Positions 36,619-44,432 are shown, counted from the stretch's first letter. The stretch is DNA of 44,432 nucleotides from Planctomycetota bacterium (GCA_028280485.1 JANQLS010000087.1:1-44432); one strand, 5' to 3'. A program made the numbers and translations. The notes: generated from the sequence alone by a model not told the origin.

Positions 36619-39593
36619 AAACAATGAGAATCCTTATCGGCAGTGTTTTAGGTTGTGTAGTCGTGGCCGCTTTCATTTTCTATTGGGGGCAAAACACTCG
36701 TGGAAACTTAGGGGGAGAAATTTCACTTCCTAAGATGATTTGGCTCGCTTACGCAGTCTTCACTTGGTTTTTACTTCCCGCCATACTTTATTTCGACACT
36801 TCCTTCGAACCACATATAAGGAAGCGATTTCTTTTATTCTGGTGGGTGATGTTTCCTCGGGGCGTTATCGAATTGATCTTAGTCTACGGATTTCAACATT
36901 GGTCCCCTTGGTATGGAATCACTCACGATCTCATCGCAGTGATGACTTTGATTTATTTTTTGCGCTTTCCAAAGTCTGAAAGTGTACGAAGTCTTCGAGC
37001 CCAACGTTTTATGGGAGGATTGATCGTTGCCCTTATCGCGGAGACGGTATTTGCGGCGATGTTCCTTCAGACGGGGGCTCACCGTGAAGCTATTTATTTT
37101 GCATCTTCTTCGGAATCCTGGGGGTTTATTAACTTACTGACTTGGATCGTTCTCTCCTTTACGGTTACCGATCTCTTCTTGTTACTTTTCAATCTTTATT
37201 TCCCTTTACTTAAGATTCAACCCCGAGTTCTCTTTCACCGAACGCGGATCTGCCTAGGAAGTCTTGTGGTTTTAGTATCACTTGGCGCTTTATCCCTCTG
37301 GATTTGGATGGACCGAGTTGAAATCCAAGCTAAGCGCTATCAAGAGGTGGGTTATCAAATCATCGACTCACTGACTCAATTCAAAAAAGCCTTTAAAGTG
37401 GGAGACTCTGTTAAAATTGAAAAATTTATCGTTACTCAAAATAAGGAAGGCAAGCAACCCATTCCCATAGAAGTCTTCTGGACTAAAAAGGAAAAGAATC
37501 ATTCTCATCCCTTCACACTTGAAGAGTGGCATGAAGGAACGGTCGCTGATTCTTTCATGGCAAAAATCGAAGAGATGCACAAGTCATTAGGCAAAGTTTA
37601 TCAGGCGGCCTTCAAGATCCATCTCATCGATCAGGTCTACTCCGATACTCATGCACTCGTTCAAGTTCGCTTTGAGGTTACGGGCAAATTAGGGCGGGAC
37701 GAAGGATTGTGGCTCACCGATTTTCACCGGGAGCAGGATGGTCGTTGGCGTGCTCGATCTCTCAAGGTCATTCGAGGAACTTCGGTTCGAGGTGATCGTA
37801 AAACCTTTAAGGACGTAGCGCTGGAATCCGGGTTAGATTTTAGGTTACAGCCGGATTCTCGATACGTACCCGGTAGTCAGTGTGAGAAGCATCTCTGTTT
37901 CGGACACCCTTCAAAGTTGAAATTTCAAATGCTCCGCCATGCTTACGCTGGTTGTTCGACTGCCGATTACGACGGTGATGGGAACGATGATTTATTCTTG
38001 TGTTCCGGAGACCAGGCCGCACTCTTTAGAAACTTAGGAAAGGGTCAATTTATAGAGACCACGCAAGAAGCCGGATTAGGAGAACTTTGGCATGTCAACA
38101 CCGCTGGGTTCGCTGATTTCGATAACGATGGGGATCAAGATCTCTACTTAGGAATTTACTACGGTCATAATCGACTTTTCGAAAATACAGGAAAAGGCCG
38201 TTACCGAGAGGTCACTGAAACCTCGAACTTGAAAAAGGATGATGTCGTTTCCTGTTTTTCATTCTTTGATTATGACAACGATGGGGATCTCGATATTTAT
38301 TTGGGCCGGTTTTTGGATGCCAGTGTTTCCATTCCCGATTCCTTTCTCTACGCTCGGAATGCCTTACCTAACATTCTCTACCGAAATGATGGAGGATTAA
38401 AGTTTACTGATGTTACTGAAGAGGCCGGTGTGGGCGATGTGGGTTTGACATTAAGTCTGCAGGCTGCTGATTACGATCAGGATGGCGATCAAGATCTCTA
38501 TGTCGCTAATGACTTTGGTCGTAATGTGTTTTATCAAAATCAAGGCAACGGCCGTTTCGTCGATATCGCTAAAGAAAATCACTCTTTAGCAATCGGAGGA
38601 AGTATGAGTGCCAGTTGGGGGGATTACAACAACGATGGTCGCCTCGATCTCTATGTGGGAGCTATTCGATCGAACCAACGATGGTTTGTTCAACCGATCA
38701 CCGCTAAGCGAGTGACTCTTAAATTTATCAAAGAAGGAAAAATAGGGCCGAGTAATCCCATCTTCAGTGATCTTAAAAACTACATGGGATCGAATTGGGT
38801 CAATATCGGTAATCACGCCTTAGCCGGTAATTCATTATTACGCCAAGAGGAGGATGGCACTTTTACTGACATGGCAGAGACCGCTCAAGCTCGACCAGCG
38901 GGGTGGTATTGGAGTTCGGGATTTTTTGATTTTGATAACGATGGAGATCTCGACGTTTTAGCTACCAATGGCTGGATTACGGGCAAGAAAGTTCACGATT
39001 TGTGAGCGGAGTTCAATTCCGGTGCGGTCGCACCTGAAAAACCTTACTCGAGTGGTTACCTCTACAGTGATGCTTTTATTCGAGATTTTTCTTGGAATGG
39101 AAATGAACGAAACCGCCTTCTCGTCAACTTAGGGGACGGAAGTTTTGTCGAAGCAGCCTCAGCCTATAACCTCGATAGTCTTCGGGATGGAAGAGGTTTA
39201 GCATTGTCGGATTTCGATTCCGATGGAGACATCGACATCGCCATCAACAACTATAAAACTCAACCTTCGTTGTATTTGAACTCTGCGAGTCAAGGCAATT
39301 GGTTGAAGGTGAAGCTTATAGGTAAAAAGAGTAACCGTGATGCCATCGGTGCAATCGTTCGAATCCAGCAACCAGCTCAACAGCAGATGCGTGTGGTCAC
39401 CGCTGGGGATGGTTACGCTTCTCAATTTTCAAAAACAATTCACTTTGGTTTAGGGTCGACCACAACCGTCGACCAGCTTACTGTTCAATGGCCGAGTGGG
39501 GAGATTCAAGTTTTAAACAACCTTCCCGTGAATCAGCGGATTCGAATTGAGGAGGGAACCCAATTAGTCTCAAAGGCAAAAGGGAATAACTGA
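36615..39593 (+). CDS. Probable selenoprotein: membrane CRTAC1/ASPIC-UnbV
   Basis: A 992-residue protein if the in-frame TGA at 39003-39005 (codon 797) is decoded as selenocysteine. About seven hydrophobic segments (about 6-232) anchor it. A probably extracytoplasmic linker domain (about 240-410) follows. Then FG-GAP/calcium-type repeats: DYDGDGNDD near 450, DFDNDGDQD, DYDNDGDLD, DYDQDGDQD, DYNNDGRLD and DFDNDGDLD before the TGA, and DFDSDGDID after it. The end is a full ASPIC/UnbV domain (DAIGAIVRIQQPAQQQMR, HFGLGSTTTVDQLTVQWPSGE). No stop occurs between the TGA and 39593, whose TGA overlaps the next ATG. The residues around codon 797 are KKVHDL-Sec-AEFNSG. A SECIS-like hairpin follows. It could instead be a nonsense-mutated gene or a sequence error; I judge selenoprotein likelier. 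Confidence 0.8.
39003..39038 (+). promoter_or_regulatory. Bacterial SECIS-like element after in-frame TGA
   Basis: Twenty bases after the TGA the mRNA folds as GGUGC-GGUC-GCACC (39021-39034), a 5-bp stem with a GGUC apical loop. A lower stem UUCA/UGAA (39012-39015 with 39035-39038) is separated from it by a 5-base bulge containing U. The E. coli fdhF SECIS has a very similar apical hairpin with a GGUC loop about 18 bases after its UGA and a bulged U. The conserved GU in the loop is what SelB recognises. Fold and spacing were worked out by hand. Confidence 0.8.
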
Positions 39594-40570
39594 TGCTACA
39601 AGCTCGTGAAAGTTCCCTCATTCCTCGAAGGTCAGCCGAGAGCCTTCTAACTCAAGCCCGAAAAAGCTCTCATAGGTCGAAAATCCTCGATTTGAAAGCC
39701 AAAATTCAGTCGGAAAAATACTTTGTTTGCCCCGAGACAACTCCTCTTTTCTATACCAGCCTTTACACCGACTTGCCCCGTGAGATTCAGTTGCGATACA
39801 ACCAACTCACGGCGATGGCAAATAATGAAATAACAGCCTACTTTGAAAGTTCGCTGATTAATATTTTAAGCGCCATTCAAAATAAGTATTCATTAGATCC
39901 TCATTTGAATCAGTATCTCGATTACTTCTGTGAAGAGGAGCGAGATCATATTCAGATGTGGTTAGAACTCAATGCTCACTGTTGGCCTGAGGTCTACCAG
40001 GAGCAATCGGCTAAATTTGTAAAACAGCCTCGATGGACTCAACCTCTCCTTCGTTGGTCGAGTACCAAGAAATCATTATGGCCCCTGCTTTTGTGGATCA
40101 TGATTCTTCAGGAGGAGCGTTCTGTCGACGTCGCTGTCCGGAGTTTACGAATGGAACCCGAACAGTTAGAGCCTCAATTCAGAAAGGTCTATCAGCATCA
40201 CTCAGCGGATGAGTTGGGGCATATTCATGCCGATTGGCATCTTATCGAAATGATTTACTCAAAACTCTCGGCTTTAAAAAAGAAACTTTACGCGAGAACT
40301 TTTCGTTGGGCGGTAAAAGAATTTCTCATCACTCCCGCTCGACTGGGAGTCGAGGTGATCAAGAGTTTGATTCAAGAATTTCCTGATCTTCGAACTCAAT
40401 ATTCTTTGATCAAGGAAGAGTATTCGAGATTGGATGAAAACTCAGACTATCAAGAGATGATGTATTCTCGGAGCAACCATCCCATCACCTTTCAACTCTT
40501 TGATTCCATTAAAGAATTTCATTGTATGGAATCCATTCTCTTACACTATCGTGTGGGGCGGGAGGAATGA
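39593..40570 (+). CDS. AurF-type diiron oxygenase
   Basis: A 325-residue helical diiron oxygenase of the AurF (p-aminobenzoate N-oxygenase) family. The seven-ligand pattern is readable: E79 or E85, E116-x2-H119 (CEEERDHIQMW), E174/E175 (LQEERSVDV) and H203-x3-E207-x2-H210 (YQHHSADELGHIHADW). The HxxxExxH triad has the same spacing as AurF. AurF and CmlI oxidise arylamines to nitro groups, and relatives hydroxylate other substrates, so this enzyme may oxidise an amine or a chain carbon here. The ATG shares one base with the upstream selenoprotein's terminal TGA, indicating tight coupling. Confidence 0.88.
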   Translation: MLQARESSLIPRRSAESLLTQARKSSHRSKILDLKAKIQSEKYFVCPETTPLFYTSLYTDLPREIQLRYNQLTAMANNEITAYFESSLINILSAIQNKYSLDPHLNQYLDYFCEEERDHIQMWLELNAHCWPEVYQEQSAKFVKQPRWTQPLLRWSSTKKSLWPLLLWIMILQEERSVDVAVRSLRMEPEQLEPQFRKVYQHHSADELGHIHADWHLIEMIYSKLSALKKKLYARTFRWAVKEFLITPARLGVEVIKSLIQEFPDLRTQYSLIKEEYSRLDENSDYQEMMYSRSNHPITFQLFDSIKEFHCMESILLHYRVGREE

Positions 40571-40572
40571 AT

Positions 40573-41508
40573 ATGGAATCAAAAGAGATCCAATCTCAGT
40601 ATCCGATTCCTAATCTCTTAAATATAGGGATCATCATCCTTCAGATCAGTGGGTTTTGCTTCTGTCTTTGGTGGTTGAGTCAAGTGGAAGGGATCTTGGA
40701 ATTAGCTCTTCTCACCACAGCATTTGGAATTTTGATGAATTCCATCTACTCCATTATTCATGAAGCTGAACATGGGATTTTACTGAGCCATAAAAAATGG
40801 AATGATGGTTTGGGAGCCTTGATGACCCTACTTTTCCCTGCCCCTTACCACCTCATCCGTCAAGGTCATCTAGGGCATCACATTCGTAATCGATCTGACG
40901 ATGAAGCTTTTGATCTCATCGTTCCGGGTGAGAACCCTATCGTCAAGCGGTTGCAATTTTTTGGAATCATCACCGGTTTCTATTGGCTTATCGTGGCCTT
41001 GAGCAACGTGGTTGTCTTGTTCTTGCCTTTCTTGATGAATCGAAAGTTTTTTAAGTTTGAACGAGCTACCGGAGCTCTGATGGACTCTCTCAATTCTAAG
41101 TATTCACGGATAATTAAAATCGAAGCTTTATTCGCGATCGGACTGCACACATCCATAATCTTGCTACTGGATCTTTCTCTTTTGAATTACTTCATCATGT
41201 ATTTTGGCTTCGGTTTTATGTGGTCGGCGATGCAGTATGTTCACCATTTTGGAACGGAAAGGCATGTTTTATCTGGATCTCGAAATCTGTGGATTTGGAA
41301 GCCATTAGATCTCATTTGGTTGAATCATAATTGGCACCGGAATCATCATCACCAACCCTGCATTCCTTGGCTCTACCTACCTTTGTTAGTGAAGACAGAA
41401 GAAGATCGACCCTCCTTTTTACTGTGGGCCTATCTGAGAATGTGGAGAGGGCCGAGAGCCACCGACGAGCAAGTGGAGAATAAGTATGCCGGAAAAATTA
41501 TCGCTTGA
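40573..41508 (+). CDS. Membrane fatty acid desaturase/hydroxylase (2)
   Basis: A 311-residue membrane desaturase-superfamily protein, not a close copy of the first one. Histidine boxes: H63-EAE-H67, H99-x2-H102-H103 (QGHLGHHIRNRSDDEAFD) and H255-x2-H258-H259-H260 (NHNWHRNHHHQPCIPW), with hydrophobic stretches between. GGAGG lies 7 bases before the ATG at 40573; an ATG two codons earlier overlaps the upstream stop and is also possible. Its final 23 bases overlap the hexapeptide transferase gene. The third box with NHNWHxNHHHxP resembles sterol or carotenoid-side members; the substrate is unknown. Confidence 0.88.
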   Translation: MESKEIQSQYPIPNLLNIGIIILQISGFCFCLWWLSQVEGILELALLTTAFGILMNSIYSIIHEAEHGILLSHKKWNDGLGALMTLLFPAPYHLIRQGHLGHHIRNRSDDEAFDLIVPGENPIVKRLQFFGIITGFYWLIVALSNVVVLFLPFLMNRKFFKFERATGALMDSLNSKYSRIIKIEALFAIGLHTSIILLLDLSLLNYFIMYFGFGFMWSAMQYVHHFGTERHVLSGSRNLWIWKPLDLIWLNHNWHRNHHHQPCIPWLYLPLLVKTEEDRPSFLLWAYLRMWRGPRATDEQVENKYAGKIIA

Positions 41509-42211
41509 TCCTTCTCTCAAGTCTCAAGAATTAAGGCTGGAGAAGCTTAAGCTCAATAAGATAGAGCTTCTGATGATGATCGGAATGGGGTATCTCCCAT
41601 TCATCCATTTGAGTTTATCCCTCGTCGTGCCAATTATTTTTGCCTTCTACTTACCTGCAGTTGGAATGTTCTGGGGAGTGTTCAGCGGAATTCTAACTTT
41701 CTATTTACTGCCGCCACTTTGCCTACGCCTCTTAGTTCCTGACAGTAAAAAGTTGAGTGGTGGTTATGAAATAGGCTCGAAAAAATACCTGATTTGGTGG
41801 CTGAGCCTGCAATTGCAAATGAATTTTAATCGTCTAGGATTTTTGGAAGAAGTTCTTCGCATCGTTCCGGGTTTGTACTCAGCTTGGCTTCGATTGTGGG
41901 GAGCCAAGATTGGCAAGTTGGTCTATTGGTCTCCGGGGACAATCCTTTCTGACCGTCAACTCTTGAAGATTGGGGATCAAGTCGTCATCGGAGCGGGAAC
42001 AAAGTTAATTCCTCACTTTATGAATAAAGATTCAGATGACCGACTACGTCTCTTTATCTCTAATATCGAAATTGGAGATAGAGCGGTCATCGGAGGGTAT
42101 TCCTTGCTCGTTGGGGGAGTTTCGGTCAAGGCCGATGAAGTGACTTTGGCGACTAAAACATTAAGAGATGCATCCATTTTGAAGCTTCGAGGAGATTGGG
42201 ATGCGAACTAA
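41486..42211 (+). CDS. Membrane-anchored hexapeptide-repeat acyltransferase
   Basis: A 241-residue protein with two or three hydrophobic helices (about 28-85) followed by a left-handed beta-helix from about 130: LWGAKIGKLVYWSPGTILSDRQLLKIGDQVVIGAGTKLIPH and IEIGDRAVIGGYSLLVGGVSVKADEVTLATKTL. Such repeats mark O- or N-acyltransferases of the LpxA/CatB type; the membrane segment suggests a lipid acceptor. GGAG precedes the ATG, which lies inside the upstream desaturase gene, and the stop lies inside the next gene. A possible catalytic His is in LIPHFMNK. Short fused forms occur in nonribosomal-peptide terminal domains, another possible ancestry. Confidence 0.78.
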   Translation: MPEKLSLDPSLKSQELRLEKLKLNKIELLMMIGMGYLPFIHLSLSLVVPIIFAFYLPAVGMFWGVFSGILTFYLLPPLCLRLLVPDSKKLSGGYEIGSKKYLIWWLSLQLQMNFNRLGFLEEVLRIVPGLYSAWLRLWGAKIGKLVYWSPGTILSDRQLLKIGDQVVIGAGTKLIPHFMNKDSDDRLRLFISNIEIGDRAVIGGYSLLVGGVSVKADEVTLATKTLRDASILKLRGDWDAN

Positions 42212-42929
42212 AGCAGCGGTTACAGATTCAGTCAGCCTCCAGAGCACCGCTCTAATTGAAGGAATCAACAGGAGGATTTTCTCTCATTGGAAGTTGAAGT
42301 TGGGGATGACCCTAGGGCTCAATGTCTTTTTTCTAAGCTTTTACTCGCTGCTTCAAAGAGTGATTTTCTTTACACCGAGGGAGTTGAGTCTCAATTCGAT
42401 CGATCGATGGGTTGAATTCTCACCGGTATGGATTTGGGTCTATGTTTCGCTTTACTTGCTGATTCCCCTGTTCCCACTCTTTTCTATTAAGGTGGAGGAA
42501 CTCCTTGAATTCACAGTCAGTTTAGTTTTGTTTTGTAGCATCAGTTTTTTGGTGTTCGCTTTTTTTCCGATCGAGTGTCCTCGTCCCGATCACATCTCTG
42601 TTGGGGGACTTTACGATCTCTTAGTTGTCTTTGACACGAAATTCAATTCTTTTCCCTCGCTTCATTGCGCTTTGGCCTTGTACGCCGTCTTGTTTGGTCA
42701 AAAGTGCTTTTTTAAGAAATGGAGTTTTCTGTTAAGAATTCCATTTTGGGGATGCATGTGGGTATGGGTTGCGTTGATTGCGTATTCGACTCTCGCAACG
42801 AAGCAGCATTATTTCGTGGATATCTTAGGCGGATTTTTCGTCGCCCTCGTTGGGCATCTTTTTTTACAAACCCAATCGGGTATGCGCCTATTAAATTCAG
42901 TTCATCAATTTTTAAATAAGGAAAGTTGA
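42201..42929 (+). CDS. PAP2/AUR1-like membrane phosphotransferase
   Basis: A 242-residue polytopic protein of the PAP2 superfamily. The signature is degenerate in the direction of inositol-phosphorylceramide synthases (AUR1) and sphingomyelin synthases: CPRPDH near 126-131, FPSLHCALA (His 155, with Leu replacing the Gly of PSGH) and YSTLATKQHYFVDILGG (His 203, Asp 207). This last stretch is very close to the AUR1 pattern. These enzymes move phospho-head-groups between lipids, so it may finish the operon's lipid with a polar head group or dephosphorylate an intermediate. GAGGAG precedes the ATG, which sits 11 bases inside the upstream gene. Confidence 0.88.
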   Translation: MRTKAAVTDSVSLQSTALIEGINRRIFSHWKLKLGMTLGLNVFFLSFYSLLQRVIFFTPRELSLNSIDRWVEFSPVWIWVYVSLYLLIPLFPLFSIKVEELLEFTVSLVLFCSISFLVFAFFPIECPRPDHISVGGLYDLLVVFDTKFNSFPSLHCALALYAVLFGQKCFFKKWSFLLRIPFWGCMWVWVALIAYSTLATKQHYFVDILGGFFVALVGHLFLQTQSGMRLLNSVHQFLNKES

Positions 42930-42937
42930 GAAGGATA

Positions 42938-43567
42938 ATGGATCTTATAAAAACAAAAAATACTTTTGTGTGCATGGTATTAGCGTTGGGGATGTTGTCT
43001 TCGCTTGGCCTCACCCAAGCAAAAGCACAAGAGAATCCCACTGAACAAAACTCAAAGGATCACGATGCTCTAAGAAAATTGAAGGGAGTTTACGAATCAG
43101 CGGTCAACGAAGGGAAGATAGAGTTACTTGCACCTCATCTTCACGCTAATTTTACGGGTGTGATGGTGACCGACAAAGCCGTTAAAGGAATGGAGGGGCT
43201 TAAAACTTACTGGGCAGAAATTCAAAAGATGTTGGGTGATGGTGGAACTTATAAAGTGGAGCTCGTTCCCGAGGTGTCGGAGATCTACGGTGACATCGCG
43301 ATCAGTAAAGGTACGACTAAAGATAAAGTTGTCTCTAGTGCCGGGATGACGTTCGAATTCACCACCAGTTGGTCCGCGGTGAGTAAAAAAGAGGGGGACG
43401 AGTGGAAGTTATTGAGAGTGCAAGGCACGATGGATCCCATTCTGAACACCTTCGTTAAGGCTGAGCTCAAAGGAGCTTTTACGACCGCAAGTTCAATTGG
43501 CCTCCTCGTAGGAGTGGTCCTTGGATTTGTTTGCTCCCGTTTGTTCTTCAAAAAGAAAGTCAGCTGA
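42938..43567 (+). CDS. Exported NTF2-like protein with C-terminal anchor
   Basis: A 209-residue protein with a signal peptide (FVCMVLALGMLSSLGLTQAKAQ), an NTF2/SnoaL-like domain of the DUF4440 type (about 45-165: LRKLKGVYESAVNEGKIELLAPHLHANFTGVMV, DIAISKGTTKDK, TSWSAVSKKEGDEWKLLRVQGTMD) and a C-terminal membrane helix ending in basic residues (VGVVLGFVCSRLFFKKKVS). I prefer the ATG at 42938 with GAGAAGGA just before; a TTG four codons earlier overlaps the upstream stop. NTF2 folds bind hydrophobic ligands, so it could hold or isomerise the lipid product at the membrane surface. It is the last gene of the tight operon. Confidence 0.75.
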   Translation: MDLIKTKNTFVCMVLALGMLSSLGLTQAKAQENPTEQNSKDHDALRKLKGVYESAVNEGKIELLAPHLHANFTGVMVTDKAVKGMEGLKTYWAEIQKMLGDGGTYKVELVPEVSEIYGDIAISKGTTKDKVVSSAGMTFEFTTSWSAVSKKEGDEWKLLRVQGTMDPILNTFVKAELKGAFTTASSIGLLVGVVLGFVCSRLFFKKKVS

Positions 43568-43705
43568 TGACTCATGTTGGTAAGGGTATTGAGTCTGGGT
43601 CTGACGAATCTAAGAATTCTGTTTGGAAATTTATTTTTGCTTCAGAGACAATGGAAGGATCTTTGGCTTCGCAAAAATACAATTCAAATAATTCTTAGGT
43701 TCAAT

Positions 43706-44432
43706 ATGACCCACTCTTACCGCATTTCCTGTTTTCTCCTTTTCCTCCTGCTGGCATCGGCGAACCTAAATTTCTCTTTTGGGGAAGATTTACCTCTGAA
43801 AGACTATCTCGATCATGCCCAAAAAGCAGTCGGGGATCCGAGCATTGGTAAAGATATTTTCGTTAAAAAAGAAACGGGATGTATTCCTTGCCATACTGTT
43901 GGCGGAGATCAGCGATTAGCCGGACCTGATTTATTAGGTATTGGAGACAAGTTTTCGAAAAAGCAAATCATCGAAGCGATATTGAAACCGAGCTCCAGTG
44001 TTTTAGCTGGTTACGCCACTTCGAAATTTATTACAAAGAAGGGTGAAGTCTTGGTGGGGATCGTTCAGGACCGAAGCGATCTTTCCATCAAACTCAATAT
44101 TGCAGATGGTAAGCTGATCACTTTGCCCTTGAGCGAGATCATAAAAGAAGAAGGAGCCAAGGGATCTTTGATGCCCGATGGGCTTCAGGCCAAATTAAGC
44201 CTTAAGGAGTTCTCCGATTTAATTGCTTATTTAAAATCGTTAAAACGCCCCGATATACCGGAGCACGCTAATGCTTCAACTCCAAAGAAAATAAAAAAGA
44301 GTAAGAAGTCCATTCGTTTTGAACACTGGTTGGATCGTCCGATTAAATTTCAACACCCGGTTTGGTTTGCTCCTATTCCTGGTCAGAAGAATCAATACCT
44401 TGTAGTTGAAAACACGGCTGCTAAAATTTGGC
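43706..44432 (+). CDS. Exported CxxCH heme protein, 3' end cut
   Basis: A 242-codon open start of a gene that runs off the window. It has a signal peptide (ISCFLLFLLLASANLNFSFG) and a cytochrome domain with GCIPCHTVGG, RLAGPDLLGIG, SSSVLAGYATSKFIT and SLMPDGL, the same PVC heme-binding module seen at the C-termini of the two dehydrogenases above, but placed first here. After a basic linker (about residue 190) a new segment begins (WLDRPIKFQHPVWFAPIPGQ), which may be a PQQ/sorbosone-dehydrogenase-like propeller. The 138 bases before it hold no gene; an inverted CTAAGAATT/AATTCTTAG pair (43610-43618, 43690-43698) lies there. Confidence 0.85.
   Translation, partial: MTHSYRISCFLLFLLLASANLNFSFGEDLPLKDYLDHAQKAVGDPSIGKDIFVKKETGCIPCHTVGGDQRLAGPDLLGIGDKFSKKQIIEAILKPSSSVLAGYATSKFITKKGEVLVGIVQDRSDLSIKLNIADGKLITLPLSEIIKEEGAKGSLMPDGLQAKLSLKEFSDLIAYLKSLKRPDIPEHANASTPKKIKKSKKSIRFEHWLDRPIKFQHPVWFAPIPGQKNQYLVVENTAAKIW

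Noticed and set aside
39003..39005. TGA read as tryptophan by a variant genetic code
   Set aside because: TGA clearly ends other genes here, for example those ending at 10098, 36618, 40570 and 42929, and they use TGG for Trp. A genome-wide reassignment would not fit.
37963..39240. Repeated aspartate-rich motifs as a DNA repeat array
   Set aside because: The similarity is at protein level (calcium-type FG-GAP loops); the DNA repeats are diverged and irregularly spaced.
39003..39593. Split of the CRTAC1-like gene into a pseudogene plus remnant
   Set aside because: The downstream frame is intact, domain-complete and coupled to the next ATG, and a SECIS-like hairpin follows the TGA. Decay is not visible, although a very recent nonsense mutation cannot be excluded.
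42712..43041. Minus-strand frame of 109 codons
   Set aside because: It is antisense to the PAP2 and NTF2-like genes, whose motifs are clear.

Overview
The window looks like a chromosomal segment of a planctomycete, or a close relative in the PVC superphylum. The evidence is a stack of families that are abundant there: planctomycete-type cytochrome plus DUF1549/DUF1553 (PSD1), DUF1501, 'membrane-bound dehydrogenase' plus HEAT plus CxxCH heme proteins, DUF1080, NPCBM, a CotH/lamin-tail/LamG protein with a dockerin-like end, and GC-rich palindromes of the planctomycete REP type. By eye the base composition is in the mid-40s percent GC. No rRNA, tRNA, CRISPR array, transposase or integrase was recognised.

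Positions 1-30413 are an accessory landscape of exported proteins. In order they are: a lipoprotein lipase-like hydrolase (-); a + strand run of a giant CotH surface protein, a PSD1 cytochrome and a Tat-exported DUF1501 protein, then a small lipoprotein and a RibD/DHFR-like reductase; a - strand pair (SGNH-DUF1080 and dehydrogenase/HEAT/cytochrome); an exported HbpS/GlcG-like protein (-); an outer-membrane barrel candidate (+); an NPCBM-dehydrogenase-cytochrome (-); a TIGR01777 epimerase (-); a + strand run of DUF1080 fusion, PhyH dioxygenase and DinB; and a large exported, possibly polysaccharide-degrading protein (-). Two convincing hairpin terminators and several palindromic repeats lie between them.

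Positions 30554-43567 are the most unusual part: a MarR regulator behind a promoter-embedded palindromic operator, followed by eleven same-strand genes that mostly overlap by 1-23 bases or nearly touch. They encode a Rieske oxygenase, a GNAT-like protein, a GH3-type acyl-adenylate/amide synthetase, a second GNAT protein, a fatty acid desaturase, a membrane-anchored FG-GAP/ASPIC-UnbV (CRTAC1-like) protein, an AurF-type diiron oxygenase, a second desaturase, a membrane hexapeptide acyltransferase, a PAP2/AUR1-like phosphotransferase and an exported NTF2-like protein. This reads as an uncharacterised biosynthetic operon for a modified lipid or acyl-amide. The product cannot be read from sequence.

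The CRTAC1-like gene carries an in-frame TGA at 39003-39005. The same frame continues through a further calcium-type repeat and a complete ASPIC/UnbV domain to 39593, where its stop overlaps the next gene's ATG. Twenty bases after the TGA is a GGTGC-GGTC-GCACC hairpin that closely resembles the apical part of the E. coli fdhF SECIS. I interpret it as a selenocysteine codon, making this a probable 992-residue selenoprotein of a family not usually listed among selenoproteins. A nonsense mutation is the main alternative.

From 43706 to the end is the 5' part of a further exported CxxCH heme protein, cut by the window edge.
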